From: Pseudobdellovibrionaceae bacterium
GTDB lineage: Bacteria; Bdellovibrionota; Bdellovibrionia; Bdellovibrionales; Bdellovibrionaceae
Reading direction: 5' to 3'
Assembly: GCA_016785955.1 (NCBI GenBank)
Contig: JAEUWH010000032.1
Coordinates: 1 to 64,000, forward strand
Length of the DNA: 64,000 nt
This document shows, piece by piece, positions 1 through 8,902 of this stretch. The notes beneath the pieces are model-generated. The model saw only the letters and a list, made by a program, of their open reading frames with translations. It had not been told where the DNA came from and did no database searches. Each line of letters begins with the position of its first letter. Positions within the stretch are counted from its first letter, which is position 1. The position numbers were made by a program, and so were the translations under genes.

Positions 1-174
1 GCCTCTCAAGTGGATCGCCAGCTTGAGCTAGAAATTAAATCAGTTCTATTAAAAGGACCTGTAGGGGCAGTCGTTCGCTCGGTTTTAGATATATATGGAA
101 CAAAAGTAAAAAAGAACCCGACACCAAAACAATTAAAATCAACACGTTGTGTTCAGTTCTATGGTGCGAATTGA
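1..174 (+). CDS. C-terminal fragment of an unidentified protein (cut by window edge)
   Basis: An open frame runs from the first base to a TGA at 172-174, giving 57 residues without a start. The segment has a charged helix-like beginning (QVDRQLELEIKSVL), a small hydrophobic stretch (GPVGAVVRSVLDIYG) and a basic tail (KVKKNPTPKQLKS). I do not recognise the family. It could be the end of a real gene starting left of the window, or simply an open frame, and the first base of the window limits the decision. Confidence 0.4.
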   Translation, partial: ASQVDRQLELEIKSVLLKGPVGAVVRSVLDIYGTKVKKNPTPKQLKSTRCVQFYGAN

Positions 175-187
175 TTTACATATAATT

Positions 188-415
188 TTATAAAAAAGAA
201 TTGGGATAATCCTCGTCATTTCGATTTTGGCTCAGTTTAAATTTGGCAACGCCTGACGATTTAATCTTAAGACCTATAATTGCGGATTCAAGCCGGTCTT
301 TCAAGGACTCTGGTAAATCGTATTTCCAAAAGGTTTCATTCTGGGACTCAAAGAACTGAACGCTGTGGTTTAAAATTTTTCTTTTTTTGAGGTTCACGTT
401 AAAATTCGGTGGCAC
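188..415 (-). CDS. Small hypothetical protein
   Basis: This 75-codon frame starts at GTG and would encode a polar protein with many Lys, Asn and Ser residues (ending NRNDEDYPNSFL). There is no signal peptide and no recognised domain. No convincing Shine-Dalgarno sequence precedes the GTG. It lies tail to tail with the fragment at the left edge and downstream of the pseudouridine synthase on the same strand. It may be real or a chance frame. Confidence 0.3.
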   Translation of the reverse strand: MPPNFNVNLKKRKILNHSVQFFESQNETFWKYDLPESLKDRLESAIIGLKIKSSGVAKFKLSQNRNDEDYPNSFL

Positions 416-457
416 ATGTGATTTGAGTTTCAGGGGGTATAAATATAAGACCAGAAG

Positions 458-1312
458 TTAAAACTCAAGGGCATCAGGCAAATTAAATCTTAGTCGGCGG
501 CCTTCGAAATCAAATTCGATTTCACAAGATTTGAGGGCGATCGCATTGGGTCTATACGGAGTGTCGGATCCATACTTGGTATCCCCAATAATAGGAGCGC
601 CGATCTTTGCCAGCTGCGCACGAATTTGGTGTGTGCGTCCGGTGAGTAAATTGATTTTTATCCACAGGGTTTTTGGCGAAAGGCGCTTCTGTTCCATAAC
701 TTCCAGCACGCATTCGTCCCAGCCTTCTTGGTGTTCTGTTGAGAGTTTTTTTGGTGTTCCCGGAGCTGGATCCATATAATGGACCAGACGTTTTTGAATA
801 TCAACCACTGGGCTGACCAGCGCTACGTACTTTTTCTGAATCGTACGAGCAATCAATTGCATGTTAAAATCTTTCACAAAAGATTTACGTTTCGCATAAA
901 CGATCAATCCTGAGGTCAGCGTATCCAACCGATGCGTAATGTACAACGGGGTTTTAATCGCTAAACCAGTTTGGGTCATGGCATCCTCTAGAGTGTTATC
1001 GACCGAAGGATGGCTGGGCAAGCCCGCGGGTTTGTTCAGGATCAGGAACGTATCGTTTTCAAATACGATCAATGCACGCCAAGGGTGATCGGAAGGAAAT
1101 CGTCGGGGTTGTGTATGGACACGCAAAGTTGTTGTTTCAAATAGCCATTTATCTTTAGTGGCGCGGTAACTATTAACATAGATCGCGCCCAATTTTAAAA
1201 GCAATTTAAACCGCTCATGGCTAATGCCGAGTTCATCTTCGATAAACTCACTCAGTAAAACGACCTGGGTATTGGTTATATGCCGAACGCCATCGTCTTT
1301 TGTGGATTGCAT
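458..1312 (-). CDS. RluA-family RNA pseudouridine synthase
   Basis: The protein would isomerise specific uridines of rRNA or tRNA to pseudouridine. The family signature is clear: THRLDTLTSGLIVYAK carries the catalytic Asp of the HRLD motif, and GRTHQIRAQLAKIGAPIIGD matches the conserved C-terminal RTHQIR block. An N-terminal segment of about 80 residues (FIEDELGISHERFKLLLKLG, then IYVN) looks like a degenerate S4-type RNA-binding region. At 284 residues the length is normal. The Asp-Thr-Leu-Thr-Ser order departs slightly from the common HRLDKDTSG. Which of RluA, RluC or RluD it corresponds to, and therefore its target uridine, cannot be told. Confidence 0.9.
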   Translation of the reverse strand: MQSTKDDGVRHITNTQVVLLSEFIEDELGISHERFKLLLKLGAIYVNSYRATKDKWLFETTTLRVHTQPRRFPSDHPWRALIVFENDTFLILNKPAGLPSHPSVDNTLEDAMTQTGLAIKTPLYITHRLDTLTSGLIVYAKRKSFVKDFNMQLIARTIQKKYVALVSPVVDIQKRLVHYMDPAPGTPKKLSTEHQEGWDECVLEVMEQKRLSPKTLWIKINLLTGRTHQIRAQLAKIGAPIIGDTKYGSDTPYRPNAIALKSCEIEFDFEGRRLRFNLPDALEF

Positions 1313-1411
1313 GGGCCCAGTTTTACAATTCGTAAGGGTTCGAGTCTATCAAAGTTACTAAGACCATGAATTTTTCTCACGATCCTTGAAAACTATGTTA
1401 TACTGATCGTC

Positions 1412-1675
1412 ATGGGTGATCGAGATAAAACAGACAAGCCTAAACGCTATCCTCCCGAGGGAGTGACGCTCGAGATGATGGTCACGGCATTGTACGAAAA
1501 CTATGGCTGGCAACGCCTCAGTGAAAAAATCAATGTCAATTGCTTCAAAGAAAATCCCAGCATCAAATCCAGCTTAAAATTCTTAAGAAAGACGCCCTGG
1601 GCGCGCACGAAAGTAGAGCAGCTTTATATCTGGCGCGCCAAGACCGGCTGGGACCCACGCGATAACGCGAAATAA
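1412..1675 (+). CDS. VF530-type (DUF2132) DNA-binding protein
   Basis: This 87-residue protein matches the VF530 family, named after a Vibrio fischeri protein with DNA-binding activity in vitro. The diagnostic block is [18 protein letters not shown], then [21 protein letters not shown], followed by [14 protein letters not shown]. The family is small, basic and cytosolic, and its physiological role is not established. The gene diverges from the pseudouridine synthase across about 100 bases that probably carry both promoters. No strong ribosome binding site is visible. Confidence 0.85.
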   Translation: MGDRDKTDKPKRYPPEGVTLEMMVTALYENYGWQRLSEKINVNCFKENPSIKSSLKFLRKTPWARTKVEQLYIWRAKTGWDPRDNAK

Positions 1676-2026
1676 AAAATTAATTTTGGGTCCCTTGGCA
1701 CGATCATATGATTATGAATTTATTTAGTTCTTACTTTTCAATTCGGAACGGAACGCCCGTCGCAGATGAGCGGCCAACTAACAAATCTCCAAAAAAACTA
1801 CGCTTTTCATAACGTACCGTAAGATAGTTTCACCCACATTAGGATCCTGTACAAAATGAAAATGCATAGAGTTCATTTGAGCTTAAGGTATATGCTATCG
1901 GCGATTGTCATGGGAATGTAAAATTTAGATCTCGGCGGGCTAAAAACGATTTTGGCTGTGTGTTGCGCAATTTCTATGTGCTTGGGAACTCGGGTTTTGT
2001 TTTAGTCAGGAATAGAATTCTTAAGG
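1676..2026. other. Intergenic stretch without recognised features
   Basis: These 351 bases separate the convergent VF530-type gene and the RNase T2 gene. I see no open frame with a ribosome binding site, no convincing terminator hairpin with a T-tract, and no copy of the repeats found elsewhere in the window. Confidence 0.5.
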
Positions 2027-3190
2027 TTATCCCGGACCGGTTTGATCGATAGTGATGTCCTCATTGCAATTTCGGATGTATCCTTTTGCGGATTTATCTA
2101 TTAAATTTTTGATTGCGATATCGGAATCCTCAAGATCTGGACTTAAAATTTTAGGCGTCAATGTAATTTGAATTTCCGTAAGTACGCTTTTCTTACAAAC
2201 AATAATGAAATTTTTGCTGGCACCGTCACCAAAAGCGATATCAAGGGACTTAAGCAGCTCGGATTTTTTTAACTGAGGTGTTTTGATATGATCTCTGATA
2301 AGCGCTGCCGTCGATGACTCGTTGAAGTTTTTCAAAAGTTTGATCGCACGAGCAAAATATTTTGTCGTATCCAAATCTTGGCACGTTCCATGTTTGTGCC
2401 ATTCGTGCCTTTCCAAGCATGAGCCAGCGGCTTTACTAGGCATTACCGTTTCTAGTTCTTTCTCTATGCTGTGGTCTGCGATCGTCACTTCTGGATAAAG
2501 GCAAAAGTCATTCTTAGGGCTTTTAACTTCATTACAAAATCCGTAGTTTTGACCACACGAGTTCCTATTTGGCCACAAACCATGAAGGGTAAAGTTTTTT
2601 GCTTGGTAAGCGTCATCAGTTAGGAACTGAGCCAGTCTACACTCGGGTTTGCCGGGCTTACCTTCGCAAAATGCGGGTTGCCAGCTCATGGCTAGGACGA
2701 CGGAGTCGGCATCGCTTTTGATATTACACCCGGCTTTACTGGCGCTGCCCGGTGAGGCGTTGGAAGTGGGGCGTTCTGCAGGAATGCCGACGGCTTTTCC
2801 CGTGGATGATTGTGGCAGGCCAGAATTACAAACCGCACTTGTAATTCCCTTTGCCGCTTTAAATGAATTTAGGCTTTCTATGTAGTTTAGAGAACCATCG
2901 GCATTATATACTTTGTATGACTCTTCAAAGTTCAATTTAATTTCTTTTTCATTTTTAAGACCGTACGCCGTTCCATCGGGTTTAAAATAGAATTTCGAGT
3001 AACTGGAGAAGGGCTTAGCTTTTAGTCCAGCACATTCATTAGCCACGTCCATTTTTACAGAGTTATCAGAGGTTGAAGTCTGTTCTTGTGTTGGGTTTCT
3101 TGAGGCCACATTGTGTGTCGAGTAAGTCGTGCATGAAATCATAGTGGCAATAACAGAACCTACGACAATATAATAAAATGTATTCTTCAA
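2027..3190 (-). CDS. RNase T2-family lipoprotein
   Basis: The protein is an exported ribonuclease of the T2 family, which cleaves single-stranded RNA through 2',3'-cyclic phosphate intermediates. Both catalytic blocks are present: CAS I as FTLHGLWP around residues 200-207 and CAS II as EWHKHGTC at 263-270, with several nearby cysteines that could form disulfides. The N-terminus has a hydrophobic helix ending in TMISC, a lipobox with Cys20. About 130 residues of unidentified sequence precede the catalytic domain. The start is a TTG preceded by AAGGAG six bases upstream. In a predator such an enzyme could degrade prey RNA, but that role is inferred. Confidence 0.9.
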   Translation of the reverse strand: MKNTFYYIVVGSVIATMISCTTYSTHNVASRNPTQEQTSTSDNSVKMDVANECAGLKAKPFSSYSKFYFKPDGTAYGLKNEKEIKLNFEESYKVYNADGSLNYIESLNSFKAAKGITSAVCNSGLPQSSTGKAVGIPAERPTSNASPGSASKAGCNIKSDADSVVLAMSWQPAFCEGKPGKPECRLAQFLTDDAYQAKNFTLHGLWPNRNSCGQNYGFCNEVKSPKNDFCLYPEVTIADHSIEKELETVMPSKAAGSCLERHEWHKHGTCQDLDTTKYFARAIKLLKNFNESSTAALIRDHIKTPQLKKSELLKSLDIAFGDGASKNFIIVCKKSVLTEIQITLTPKILSPDLEDSDIAIKNLIDKSAKGYIRNCNEDITIDQTGPG

Positions 3191-3355
3191 TGACGACTCC
3201 TTAGCAATGATTACCTAACGATGATTTCTTAGGATACGATGGTTAGGACACGATGGTATAGAAATAGGATCTCAATACTCATTTTGAAATCATAGGAAAA
3301 TAGAGTATGCAGGACAATTTCCGACTAAAAGAACAGGTCTTGCTCTTACATGATT

Positions 3356-3874
3356 TTAGATGGAATATATGACTTCGACGCAGGTGTCTCCTCGTTGTCG
3401 AATATCTTTGATCTTAAATGCCGTGTCTGTTTTTCGAGAAAAAAGTTTTTTACCGTTGTTTAGGAATACAGATATTGTTTGAATGTGCATCTCGTCTAAC
3501 AAACCATGATCGTGAAACTGTCCTGCTAAATCTCCACCACCCATAATCCAAATATTTTTTCCCTTGGCTAGATTTTTGAGATCTTGATGTTGAGGCGGAA
3601 TCTGGCCCTTCACGAAGCGAACGTCGGCTCCGTTCATGACTTTAAAATTTCTATGGGTGAAGATGAGGCAGGGAACTTTGTAAGTCCACTCTTTAGAATT
3701 GTCCAAGAGCCATTGATAGGTAGCCGCGCCCATAGCAATGGCGCCAACTGTTTCCAAAAATTTATCAATAAAACTGATATCGGTTGGGCCATGTTTAAAA
3801 AGCCATTCTAGTGAATCGTTTTGGTCAGCAATAAATCCATCTAAACTGGCAGCAGCGAAATAAATTGTTTTCAT
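3356..3874 (-). CDS. RibD C-terminal/dihydrofolate reductase-like protein
   Basis: The sequence begins KTIYFAAASLDGFIADQNDSLEWL, the usual opening of the stand-alone RibD-C/DHFR-like reductases (YyaP, YwjB type). It continues with an IWIMGGGDLAGQF segment that resembles the NADPH-binding glycine motif. Such proteins are cytosolic NAD(P)H-dependent reductases whose substrates are mostly unknown. I place the start at the ATG at 3874, where a weak GGAA lies upstream, rather than the ATG pair at 3892, which would add MMNRNT without a ribosome binding site. Length, about 172 residues, is normal. Confidence 0.85.
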   Translation of the reverse strand: MKTIYFAAASLDGFIADQNDSLEWLFKHGPTDISFIDKFLETVGAIAMGAATYQWLLDNSKEWTYKVPCLIFTHRNFKVMNGADVRFVKGQIPPQHQDLKNLAKGKNIWIMGGGDLAGQFHDHGLLDEMHIQTISVFLNNGKKLFSRKTDTAFKIKDIRQRGDTCVEVIYSI

Positions 3875-4037
3875 AGTGTTCCGATTCATCATAAAGGCAG
3901 TATAAGCTTGATGCTCGTCCCGCGGGTTTATCCAGTTCTATCTGTTCTGATGTTCAATCATACTTTAACCAACCTTGTAGGCAAAGCAAGTCGTTTGAAA
4001 CTTCTCAGCAGAAAGCCTTTCAATTCTCCCCTTAGCT

Positions 4038-4274
4038 TCAGGTGACTGAGCAGCGCTCGTCGTAATAGTCATGGGGGGGGAATACATTTTCCGCTTCTGA
4101 CTTTATGCCAGGGCATCGATCAGACCATTTAGACGTCCTAATATTTTGTGAAAAGTTGAGGTCTGCTTTGGTTGGTAATGACAGGTTGATCAGGACATTA
4201 GTAAGGACAACTGACTGTTGAATAGGGTTATGGAGAATTTCAATTGGCTTAGGACTAAGTTCTGGTGTTTCCAT
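4038..4274 (-). CDS. Doubtful small ORF crossed by an eight-G tract
   Basis: This frame would encode 78 residues of no recognised family, with no Shine-Dalgarno sequence. It contains a run of eight G at 4073-4080 (eight C on the coding strand). One base fewer in the run would join the frame to a second open frame that continues about 35 codons further. The ORF also overlaps a match to the GGTTGGTAATGACA repeat seen elsewhere. It may be a chance frame, a frameshifted relic, or a gene with a length-variable tract. Confidence 0.25.
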   Translation of the reverse strand: METPELSPKPIEILHNPIQQSVVLTNVLINLSLPTKADLNFSQNIRTSKWSDRCPGIKSEAENVFPPHDYYDERCSVT

Positions 4275-4389
4275 TGAGAGATATCCGTTCTGATCATCAG
4301 TCTAGCACTGATTGAACCTAGATTGAAAGTTTGAGCCAGTGCTGATAAAATTTATTATGTTGTCATGTCTATAGCAGGGAGGCGTCTAG

Positions 4390-4884
4390 ATGATTTCTTT
4401 GAGAAAAATTGCCGGTATCACTTTTATTCTTAGTGCGTGTTCTTTTAAAGAAAGCGCGGCTACATCGCCAAGTGAATATATTAATTATATTAGAGGCAAC
4501 AACTTTCGGTGTGTCTGGGTGGAAAAAATAGGAGGTAAGGAAACCGATACCATAAAAACTTTACCGATACGGGGTTGCTATAAACCTGATTCAACTTTGG
4601 GCGGCGCCAGCATGCCTACCCAAAATTTGCTTTGCCAAGGAACGATTGAATGCACAACTCCACAGGGTAAAGTTTTTTTTCCTGATACCAGCTGCCCAGG
4701 TGCTATGGCGGGCGGTAAAGTCCAGTGCGGTTCAGATGCTAAATCAGCCGGAAATCAGTTTAAAGGTGGTCTATATGACTGCTTGTTGGACTCGGCGTCG
4801 GGGCACAATTCGGTTGTTTACAATAGCTCTGGCACCGTAATAGAAACCAAACCAAAAATGCTTAAAGCTGGAGACACCAAATGA
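4390..4884 (+). CDS. Cysteine-rich putative lipoprotein
   Basis: The protein of 164 residues starts with a basic-hydrophobic signal (ISLRKIAGITFILSAC) ending in a lipobox-like LSAC. The mature part has about seven further cysteines in short loops (NFRCVW, IRGCYK, LLCQGTIEC, TSCPG, VQCGS, YDCLL), suggesting a disulfide-stabilised extracytoplasmic domain. I do not recognise the family. GGGAGG precedes the ATG at a good distance. The stop overlaps the next start as ATGA, so the two genes form an operon. Confidence 0.7.
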   Translation: MISLRKIAGITFILSACSFKESAATSPSEYINYIRGNNFRCVWVEKIGGKETDTIKTLPIRGCYKPDSTLGGASMPTQNLLCQGTIECTTPQGKVFFPDTSCPGAMAGGKVQCGSDAKSAGNQFKGGLYDCLLDSASGHNSVVYNSSGTVIETKPKMLKAGDTK

Positions 4885-5171
4885 AAATATTCATCATCTC
4901 ATTTTTGCTCGTGACAGGCTCAATGACCGCATCTGTAGCCGCTTCTGTGGCGGTTCATAAAATTGCTATTTATGGAGTTCTAAAAAGCTATGATAAAACC
5001 AATGCCGTGATAGAGCTTGAAACTGGCAGCAAGATGACTGTTCCAAAAGCAGCACTGGCAACACCTGTCGATGGCTTAATTACTGGCAAAGCCAAAGTGA
5101 TCGCGACTCTTACCGTTGAAGAACTCACTCAGCTCAATCCAAAGTTAGAAGCGGAAATTTCTAAAAAGTAA
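4881..5171 (+). CDS. Small secreted hypothetical protein
   Basis: This 96-residue protein has an N-terminal signal peptide (KIFIISFLLVTGSMTASVAAS). A short beta-rich domain follows, in which YGVLKSYDKTNAVIELETGSKMTVPKAAL reads like a small barrel or OB-like fold. The family is unknown. It overlaps the upstream lipoprotein gene by four bases, so the two are probably translationally coupled and may act together in the periplasm. Confidence 0.65.
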   Translation: MKIFIISFLLVTGSMTASVAASVAVHKIAIYGVLKSYDKTNAVIELETGSKMTVPKAALATPVDGLITGKAKVIATLTVEELTQLNPKLEAEISKK

Positions 5172-5463
5172 ATTGAGTGATCCGATTTTATTTCATAGAG
5201 TCTAATTGAAGAGTCAATACATCGAAGCGTTTGATGTGTGTCGTTCGTCTACTCGAATGAGATCCACACTTTTTTGTAATCTTTGCGGTCAACAACCCAC
5301 GACGACCAAGTTATACTAAACTTTAGCGCTTTAAGAAAATTTTCAAGGACGACCGAGGTGTCGTCCAGTGACCATAAATCTTTTTCAGCATCTAGTGAAT
5401 TTTTAGTTTTCAAACGATCATCTCACTTTGTGTACGTAAAACTTGTCAAATTTAACGACACAC

Positions 5464-7167
5464 TTAATGACCAGATGGTCCTTCCGCTCCGATGCCAGTC
5501 TCAGAACGAATCTTTTGAGCGAGAAATCCTTGACGATCACGAGTCGCCTGGGGGCTGCGATCTAAAATCGAAACAATCCAAATCGTGAAAAATGCCATCG
5601 GCATCGAGAATAAAGCTGGTGAGCTGTAGGGAAACCACGCGCTGCCAGTTGGATTTCCTAATGTTGCTTCCCAAACGGACGGCGAGACGACCGTTAAAGC
5701 TGTGGCGATGATCAAACCTGTAAATCCACCGACAAGTGCCCCACGAGTGGTGCAGTCTTTCCAAAGCACAGACATAAACAACACCGGAAAATTTGCTGAC
5801 GCCGCAACGGCAAAAGCGAGCGACACCATAAAAGCAATATTTTGCTTTTCAAATAAAATACCTAAAAGGACCGCGACCACGCCCAGAGCGATGGTGGTGA
5901 TCTTTGAAACCTTAAGCTCTTTCGCTGAATCAGCTTGTCCTTTTTTAATTACAATCGAATAAAGATCGTGAGAAACCGCAGAGGCTCCGGATAAGGTCAA
6001 ACCGGCGACGACGGCCAAGATCGTAGCGAAAGCAACGGCAGAGATAAAACCTAAGAATATGTTGCCACCCACAGCCGTGGCCAAGTGAACGGCGGCCATG
6101 TTGCCGCCACCAAGCAGTACGCCTTTAGCGTCGAGGAAGCTAGGATTGTTCGAAACTAAAACGATCGCGCCAAAGCCAATGATAAAGGTCAGAATGTAAA
6201 AGTAACCAATCCATGTGGTAGCCCAAAAAACAGATTTACGCGCTTCCTTTGCATCGGGTACTGTAAAGAATCGCATCAAAATGTGTGGCAGACCGGCAGT
6301 TCCAAACATCAATGCCATCCCAAACGAAAGGGTAGAGATAGGATCTTTAGCGAAATTTCCTGGGGACATTATAGATAATCCCTTGGCGGCGGCGTCACTG
6401 GCGACAAGGCCGGCTTTTGACGCGAGTTCGGTTTTAATACGAACGGCTTCTGCGAACAGAGTTTCAGGTGAAAATCCATAATTATATAAAACCATGAATG
6501 CCATGAACGAAGCTCCTGCTAAAAGTAGGCAGGCTTTGATGATTTGCACCCACGTCGTAGCGGTCATCCCGCCGAACAAAACATAAATCATCATCAAGAT
6601 ACCGACGGAAACAACCGCGATCCAATACTCTAAACCAAAAAGAAGTTTGATCAGCTGCCCGGCTCCAACCATTTGCGCGATGAGATAAAATGCAACAACG
6701 ACTAATGTACCGGCCGCCGCAAATGAACGAATTGGCCCTTGTTTAAATCTGTATGCGGCGACATCTGCGAACGTAAACTTACCTAAATTTCTTAAACGTT
6801 CGGCCATCAGAAATGTTAATATTGGCCAGCCGACTAAGAAACCGATGGAGTATATAAGGCCATCATAGCCATTTGCCATAACGGCTGCCGAGATTCCAAG
6901 AAACGAAGCCGCGGACATAAAATCGCCGGCAATAGCGAGCCCGTTTTGAAAGCCGGTGATGCCGCCGCCGCCGGTGTAAAAGTCAGCCGCCGATTTAGTT
7001 TTCTGAGCGGCCCATTTAGTTATCCACAAAGTCAGCATAACAAAAATCGCAAACATGGAAATGGCGGTCCAATTGGTGGGCTGTTGTTGAAGCTCTCCCA
7101 GGTCGCCACCGGCTGCAAAAACGATATCTGACGCAAATAAGGAGCAGAACAAAATAAGGTTTTTCAT
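5464..7167 (-). CDS. actP: Cation/acetate symporter (sodium:solute symporter family)
   Basis: The protein is a 567-residue, multi-pass inner-membrane transporter of the SSS family and most closely resembles ActP (YjcG), which imports acetate and other short carboxylates with a cation. Typical blocks include [42 protein letters not shown] and [21 protein letters not shown]. It starts with a cleavable signal-like segment ([19 protein letters not shown]), as ActP does. AGGAG precedes the ATG. The start overlaps the stop of the upstream yjcH-like gene as TAATG, the standard arrangement of this pair. Confidence 0.92.
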   Translation of the reverse strand: MKNLILFCSLFASDIVFAAGGDLGELQQQPTNWTAISMFAIFVMLTLWITKWAAQKTKSAADFYTGGGGITGFQNGLAIAGDFMSAASFLGISAAVMANGYDGLIYSIGFLVGWPILTFLMAERLRNLGKFTFADVAAYRFKQGPIRSFAAAGTLVVVAFYLIAQMVGAGQLIKLLFGLEYWIAVVSVGILMMIYVLFGGMTATTWVQIIKACLLLAGASFMAFMVLYNYGFSPETLFAEAVRIKTELASKAGLVASDAAAKGLSIMSPGNFAKDPISTLSFGMALMFGTAGLPHILMRFFTVPDAKEARKSVFWATTWIGYFYILTFIIGFGAIVLVSNNPSFLDAKGVLLGGGNMAAVHLATAVGGNIFLGFISAVAFATILAVVAGLTLSGASAVSHDLYSIVIKKGQADSAKELKVSKITTIALGVVAVLLGILFEKQNIAFMVSLAFAVAASANFPVLFMSVLWKDCTTRGALVGGFTGLIIATALTVVSPSVWEATLGNPTGSAWFPYSSPALFSMPMAFFTIWIVSILDRSPQATRDRQGFLAQKIRSETGIGAEGPSGH

Positions 7168-7472
7168 TAGGTATTCTCCTTAATGATTTCGGCCGTCAGG
7201 CGATCAAATTCATTATTAGCTCGGCGGACATAAATCCCTGTAACGATGATCGTAAAAAGAATAACGCCGATCCCAAATGGAATGCTCAGGGTTGTGACCC
7301 CTTGGCCGATGGGTTGGGCCAAAAATTCTTTGTTAAAGGCCACCAAACAAATATAGCCATAGTAAACGAGCAACATCGCCGCCGTCAGGGTCCATCCAAA
7401 ACGAGATCGTTTTGTGACGAGTTCTTTGTATTTAGGGCTATGGGCAATTTGATGTGCTTTATTTTCTTTCAT
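7167..7472 (-). CDS. yjcH: DUF485 membrane protein, ActP partner
   Basis: About 101 residues with two membrane helices ([21 protein letters not shown] and [22 protein letters not shown]) and the DUF485 pattern [15 protein letters not shown] near the N-terminus. This family is almost always encoded directly upstream of acetate symporters, as here, with a one-base overlap. Its exact contribution to transport is unknown. I take the ATG at 7472 as the start because the DUF485 domain begins there. A frame extension to 7580 exists but would add an unrelated segment. Confidence 0.88.
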   Translation of the reverse strand: MKENKAHQIAHSPKYKELVTKRSRFGWTLTAAMLLVYYGYICLVAFNKEFLAQPIGQGVTTLSIPFGIGVILFTIIVTGIYVRRANNEFDRLTAEIIKENT

Positions 7473-7743
7473 AGATAATATAGTGGCATAATTGAAGGTA
7501 AGTTCAAGGAAAGATAAAGTGATGCGCCCGACAGTGGTAAGCGATTTGTAGAAGATGGACAGTTTCGGGTTCGATATCAAAGACTATAGACGAATTAAAT
7601 AGGCTATAAGATAATCTCTACAGAATTCTGTATATTAGATTGACCTCGTTGCCTCTAAGTCATTACAAGTGAACTCCAATTTATTAAATTAACAATCAAA
7701 CCCGGCGTTGTTGCCGATGTTTGAACTAAACACGGAGTCCATT

Positions 7744-7995
7744 ATGGCTAAGAAAGTTGCAGTAAAAAAAGGCGAAAAAAAACCAGCACGAGTAAAATTC
7801 ACTGGATTTGTTCCCGTTAAACTTAAAGAATTTACAATCACTCAAAAATCTTCTGGTCGTTACGAAGTTGTTAACAGCCAAGGTAAAAACGTAAATGGCG
7901 CAGATAAAGTAAGCATTCTTTTAGAAGCTAAACTTTTACAACCATCTTTACCAAAAGCTGCGGCTACTGAAGAAACGGCACCTGCCGCTAATTAA
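7744..7995 (+). CDS. Small lysine-rich basic protein
   Basis: The product of 83 residues opens with AKKVAVKKGEKKPARVKF and has an alanine-rich tail (PKAAATEETAPAAN). Between these is a short beta-like segment (FTITQKSSGRYEVVNSQGK). The charge and size suggest a nucleic-acid-associated protein, but no family is recognised. GGAG sits upstream of the ATG at 7744, which I prefer over the ATG at 7708. A terminator-like hairpin follows, so the gene is probably monocistronic. Confidence 0.7.
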   Translation: MAKKVAVKKGEKKPARVKFTGFVPVKLKEFTITQKSSGRYEVVNSQGKNVNGADKVSILLEAKLLQPSLPKAAATEETAPAAN

Positions 7996-8014
7996 TTTCT
8001 ATTGTTTTATAATA

Positions 8015-8040
8015 ACCGGTCTTGCGTTCGTGAGACCGGT
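8015..8040. terminator. Terminator-like hairpin
   Basis: ACCGGTCT at 8015-8022 pairs perfectly with AGACCGGT at 8033-8040 around a ten-base loop. It lies 20 bases after the stop of the small basic protein and 22 bases before the end of the convergent psd-like gene, so it may serve both. No strong T-tract follows on the plus strand. Confidence 0.6.
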
Positions 8041-8061
8041 CAAGCCCACTTGGCGTAATAA

Positions 8062-8895
8062 TTAAACATTTTTAGGTTCGATTTCTTGGCCGGCCGTTAT
8101 GGTTTGCAGAAACGTGTTTGGTCCCAAAATATCCGGGCTGGCTAGGCACACTGTTGAGCCCAGTCGAAACTTTGCGATTTCTTGGCCGATTTTAACGCTG
8201 CCACCATTTAAAAACTCCCTAGCGATCTCTATCGTCCCTACACCAAAGCCACCAACCATGGCTAAATACCAAGGGCGGTTTTGGTTATCTGTAATTTCGA
8301 AAATAATTCGTTCGTTACGAGTTGCGGGATAGGAAACATCACTGCGATTATAAAACCAAGGTCTTAGAAAAATCAGATCTCCGGGAACTCGAGTGATTCG
8401 AGTCACTTGGCCTTCGATCATGGAATGCACCCGGTGATAATTGTGATTATGCAGAAAGATATTTATAAAAAAATAATCTTTAGTCACTGTGGATTCAGAA
8501 GCAAAGATGGAATTCAAATCAAGAGTCTGGCCTTTGACAATCGAGTCGTTTTTTTCTGAAAACAGCCCCCAATCGCAAATATAGCCTTCGCAAGGCCAAA
8601 TGATTTTGCCTTGAGGCTTGAGTGGGGATTTGTATTTTCGTAGAAAAAAATCTGAAAAAGAACTGTAGGAGGTCTCTTCGGTTTCTGATTCGAACTGTTC
8701 CAAGTAATCAGATTTCAATCCGAGTACCAAGCAGTAGGGTAAGATCAAGAAGCGAGATAACTTGGTGTTAAATAATCTAGAAAAAACTCGAGAACATATC
8801 TTTTGAAAAATGTTAGGAGTGTGAATCCAAAAAAAATTGGCAAAATATTTCAGCATAGATGATATTATTGTCTGCCCGAATTTATTAATATGCAA
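8062..8895 (-). CDS. psd: Phosphatidylserine decarboxylase family protein
   Basis: The family converts phosphatidylserine to phosphatidylethanolamine at the inner membrane with a pyruvoyl cofactor formed by self-cleavage. The cleavage motif appears as FRLGSTVCL near the C-terminus, where Ser of LGST becomes the pyruvoyl group. The family's NYHRVHSMIEG block is also present. At 277 residues the length is normal. The reading frame opens with TTG at 8895, seven bases after the diiron gene's stop; the first ATG is at 8856, and neither has a clear ribosome binding site. Its position as the last gene of a lipid-type operon raises the possibility of a non-standard substrate. Confidence 0.88.
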   Translation of the reverse strand: MHINKFGQTIISSMLKYFANFFWIHTPNIFQKICSRVFSRLFNTKLSRFLILPYCLVLGLKSDYLEQFESETEETSYSSFSDFFLRKYKSPLKPQGKIIWPCEGYICDWGLFSEKNDSIVKGQTLDLNSIFASESTVTKDYFFINIFLHNHNYHRVHSMIEGQVTRITRVPGDLIFLRPWFYNRSDVSYPATRNERIIFEITDNQNRPWYLAMVGGFGVGTIEIAREFLNGGSVKIGQEIAKFRLGSTVCLASPDILGPNTFLQTITAGQEIEPKNV

Positions 8896-8902
8896 GCGTG
8901 GC

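Noticed and set aside
1331-1350. GGGTTCGAGTCT, similar to a tRNA T-loop
   Set aside because: No acceptor, D or anticodon stems can be folded around it; it is part of the promoter region between two genes.
5283-5588. Plus-strand frame of 101 codons
   Set aside because: It covers the empty region after 5171 but runs into the 3' end of the clearly coding actP gene and lacks a ribosome binding site and any motif.
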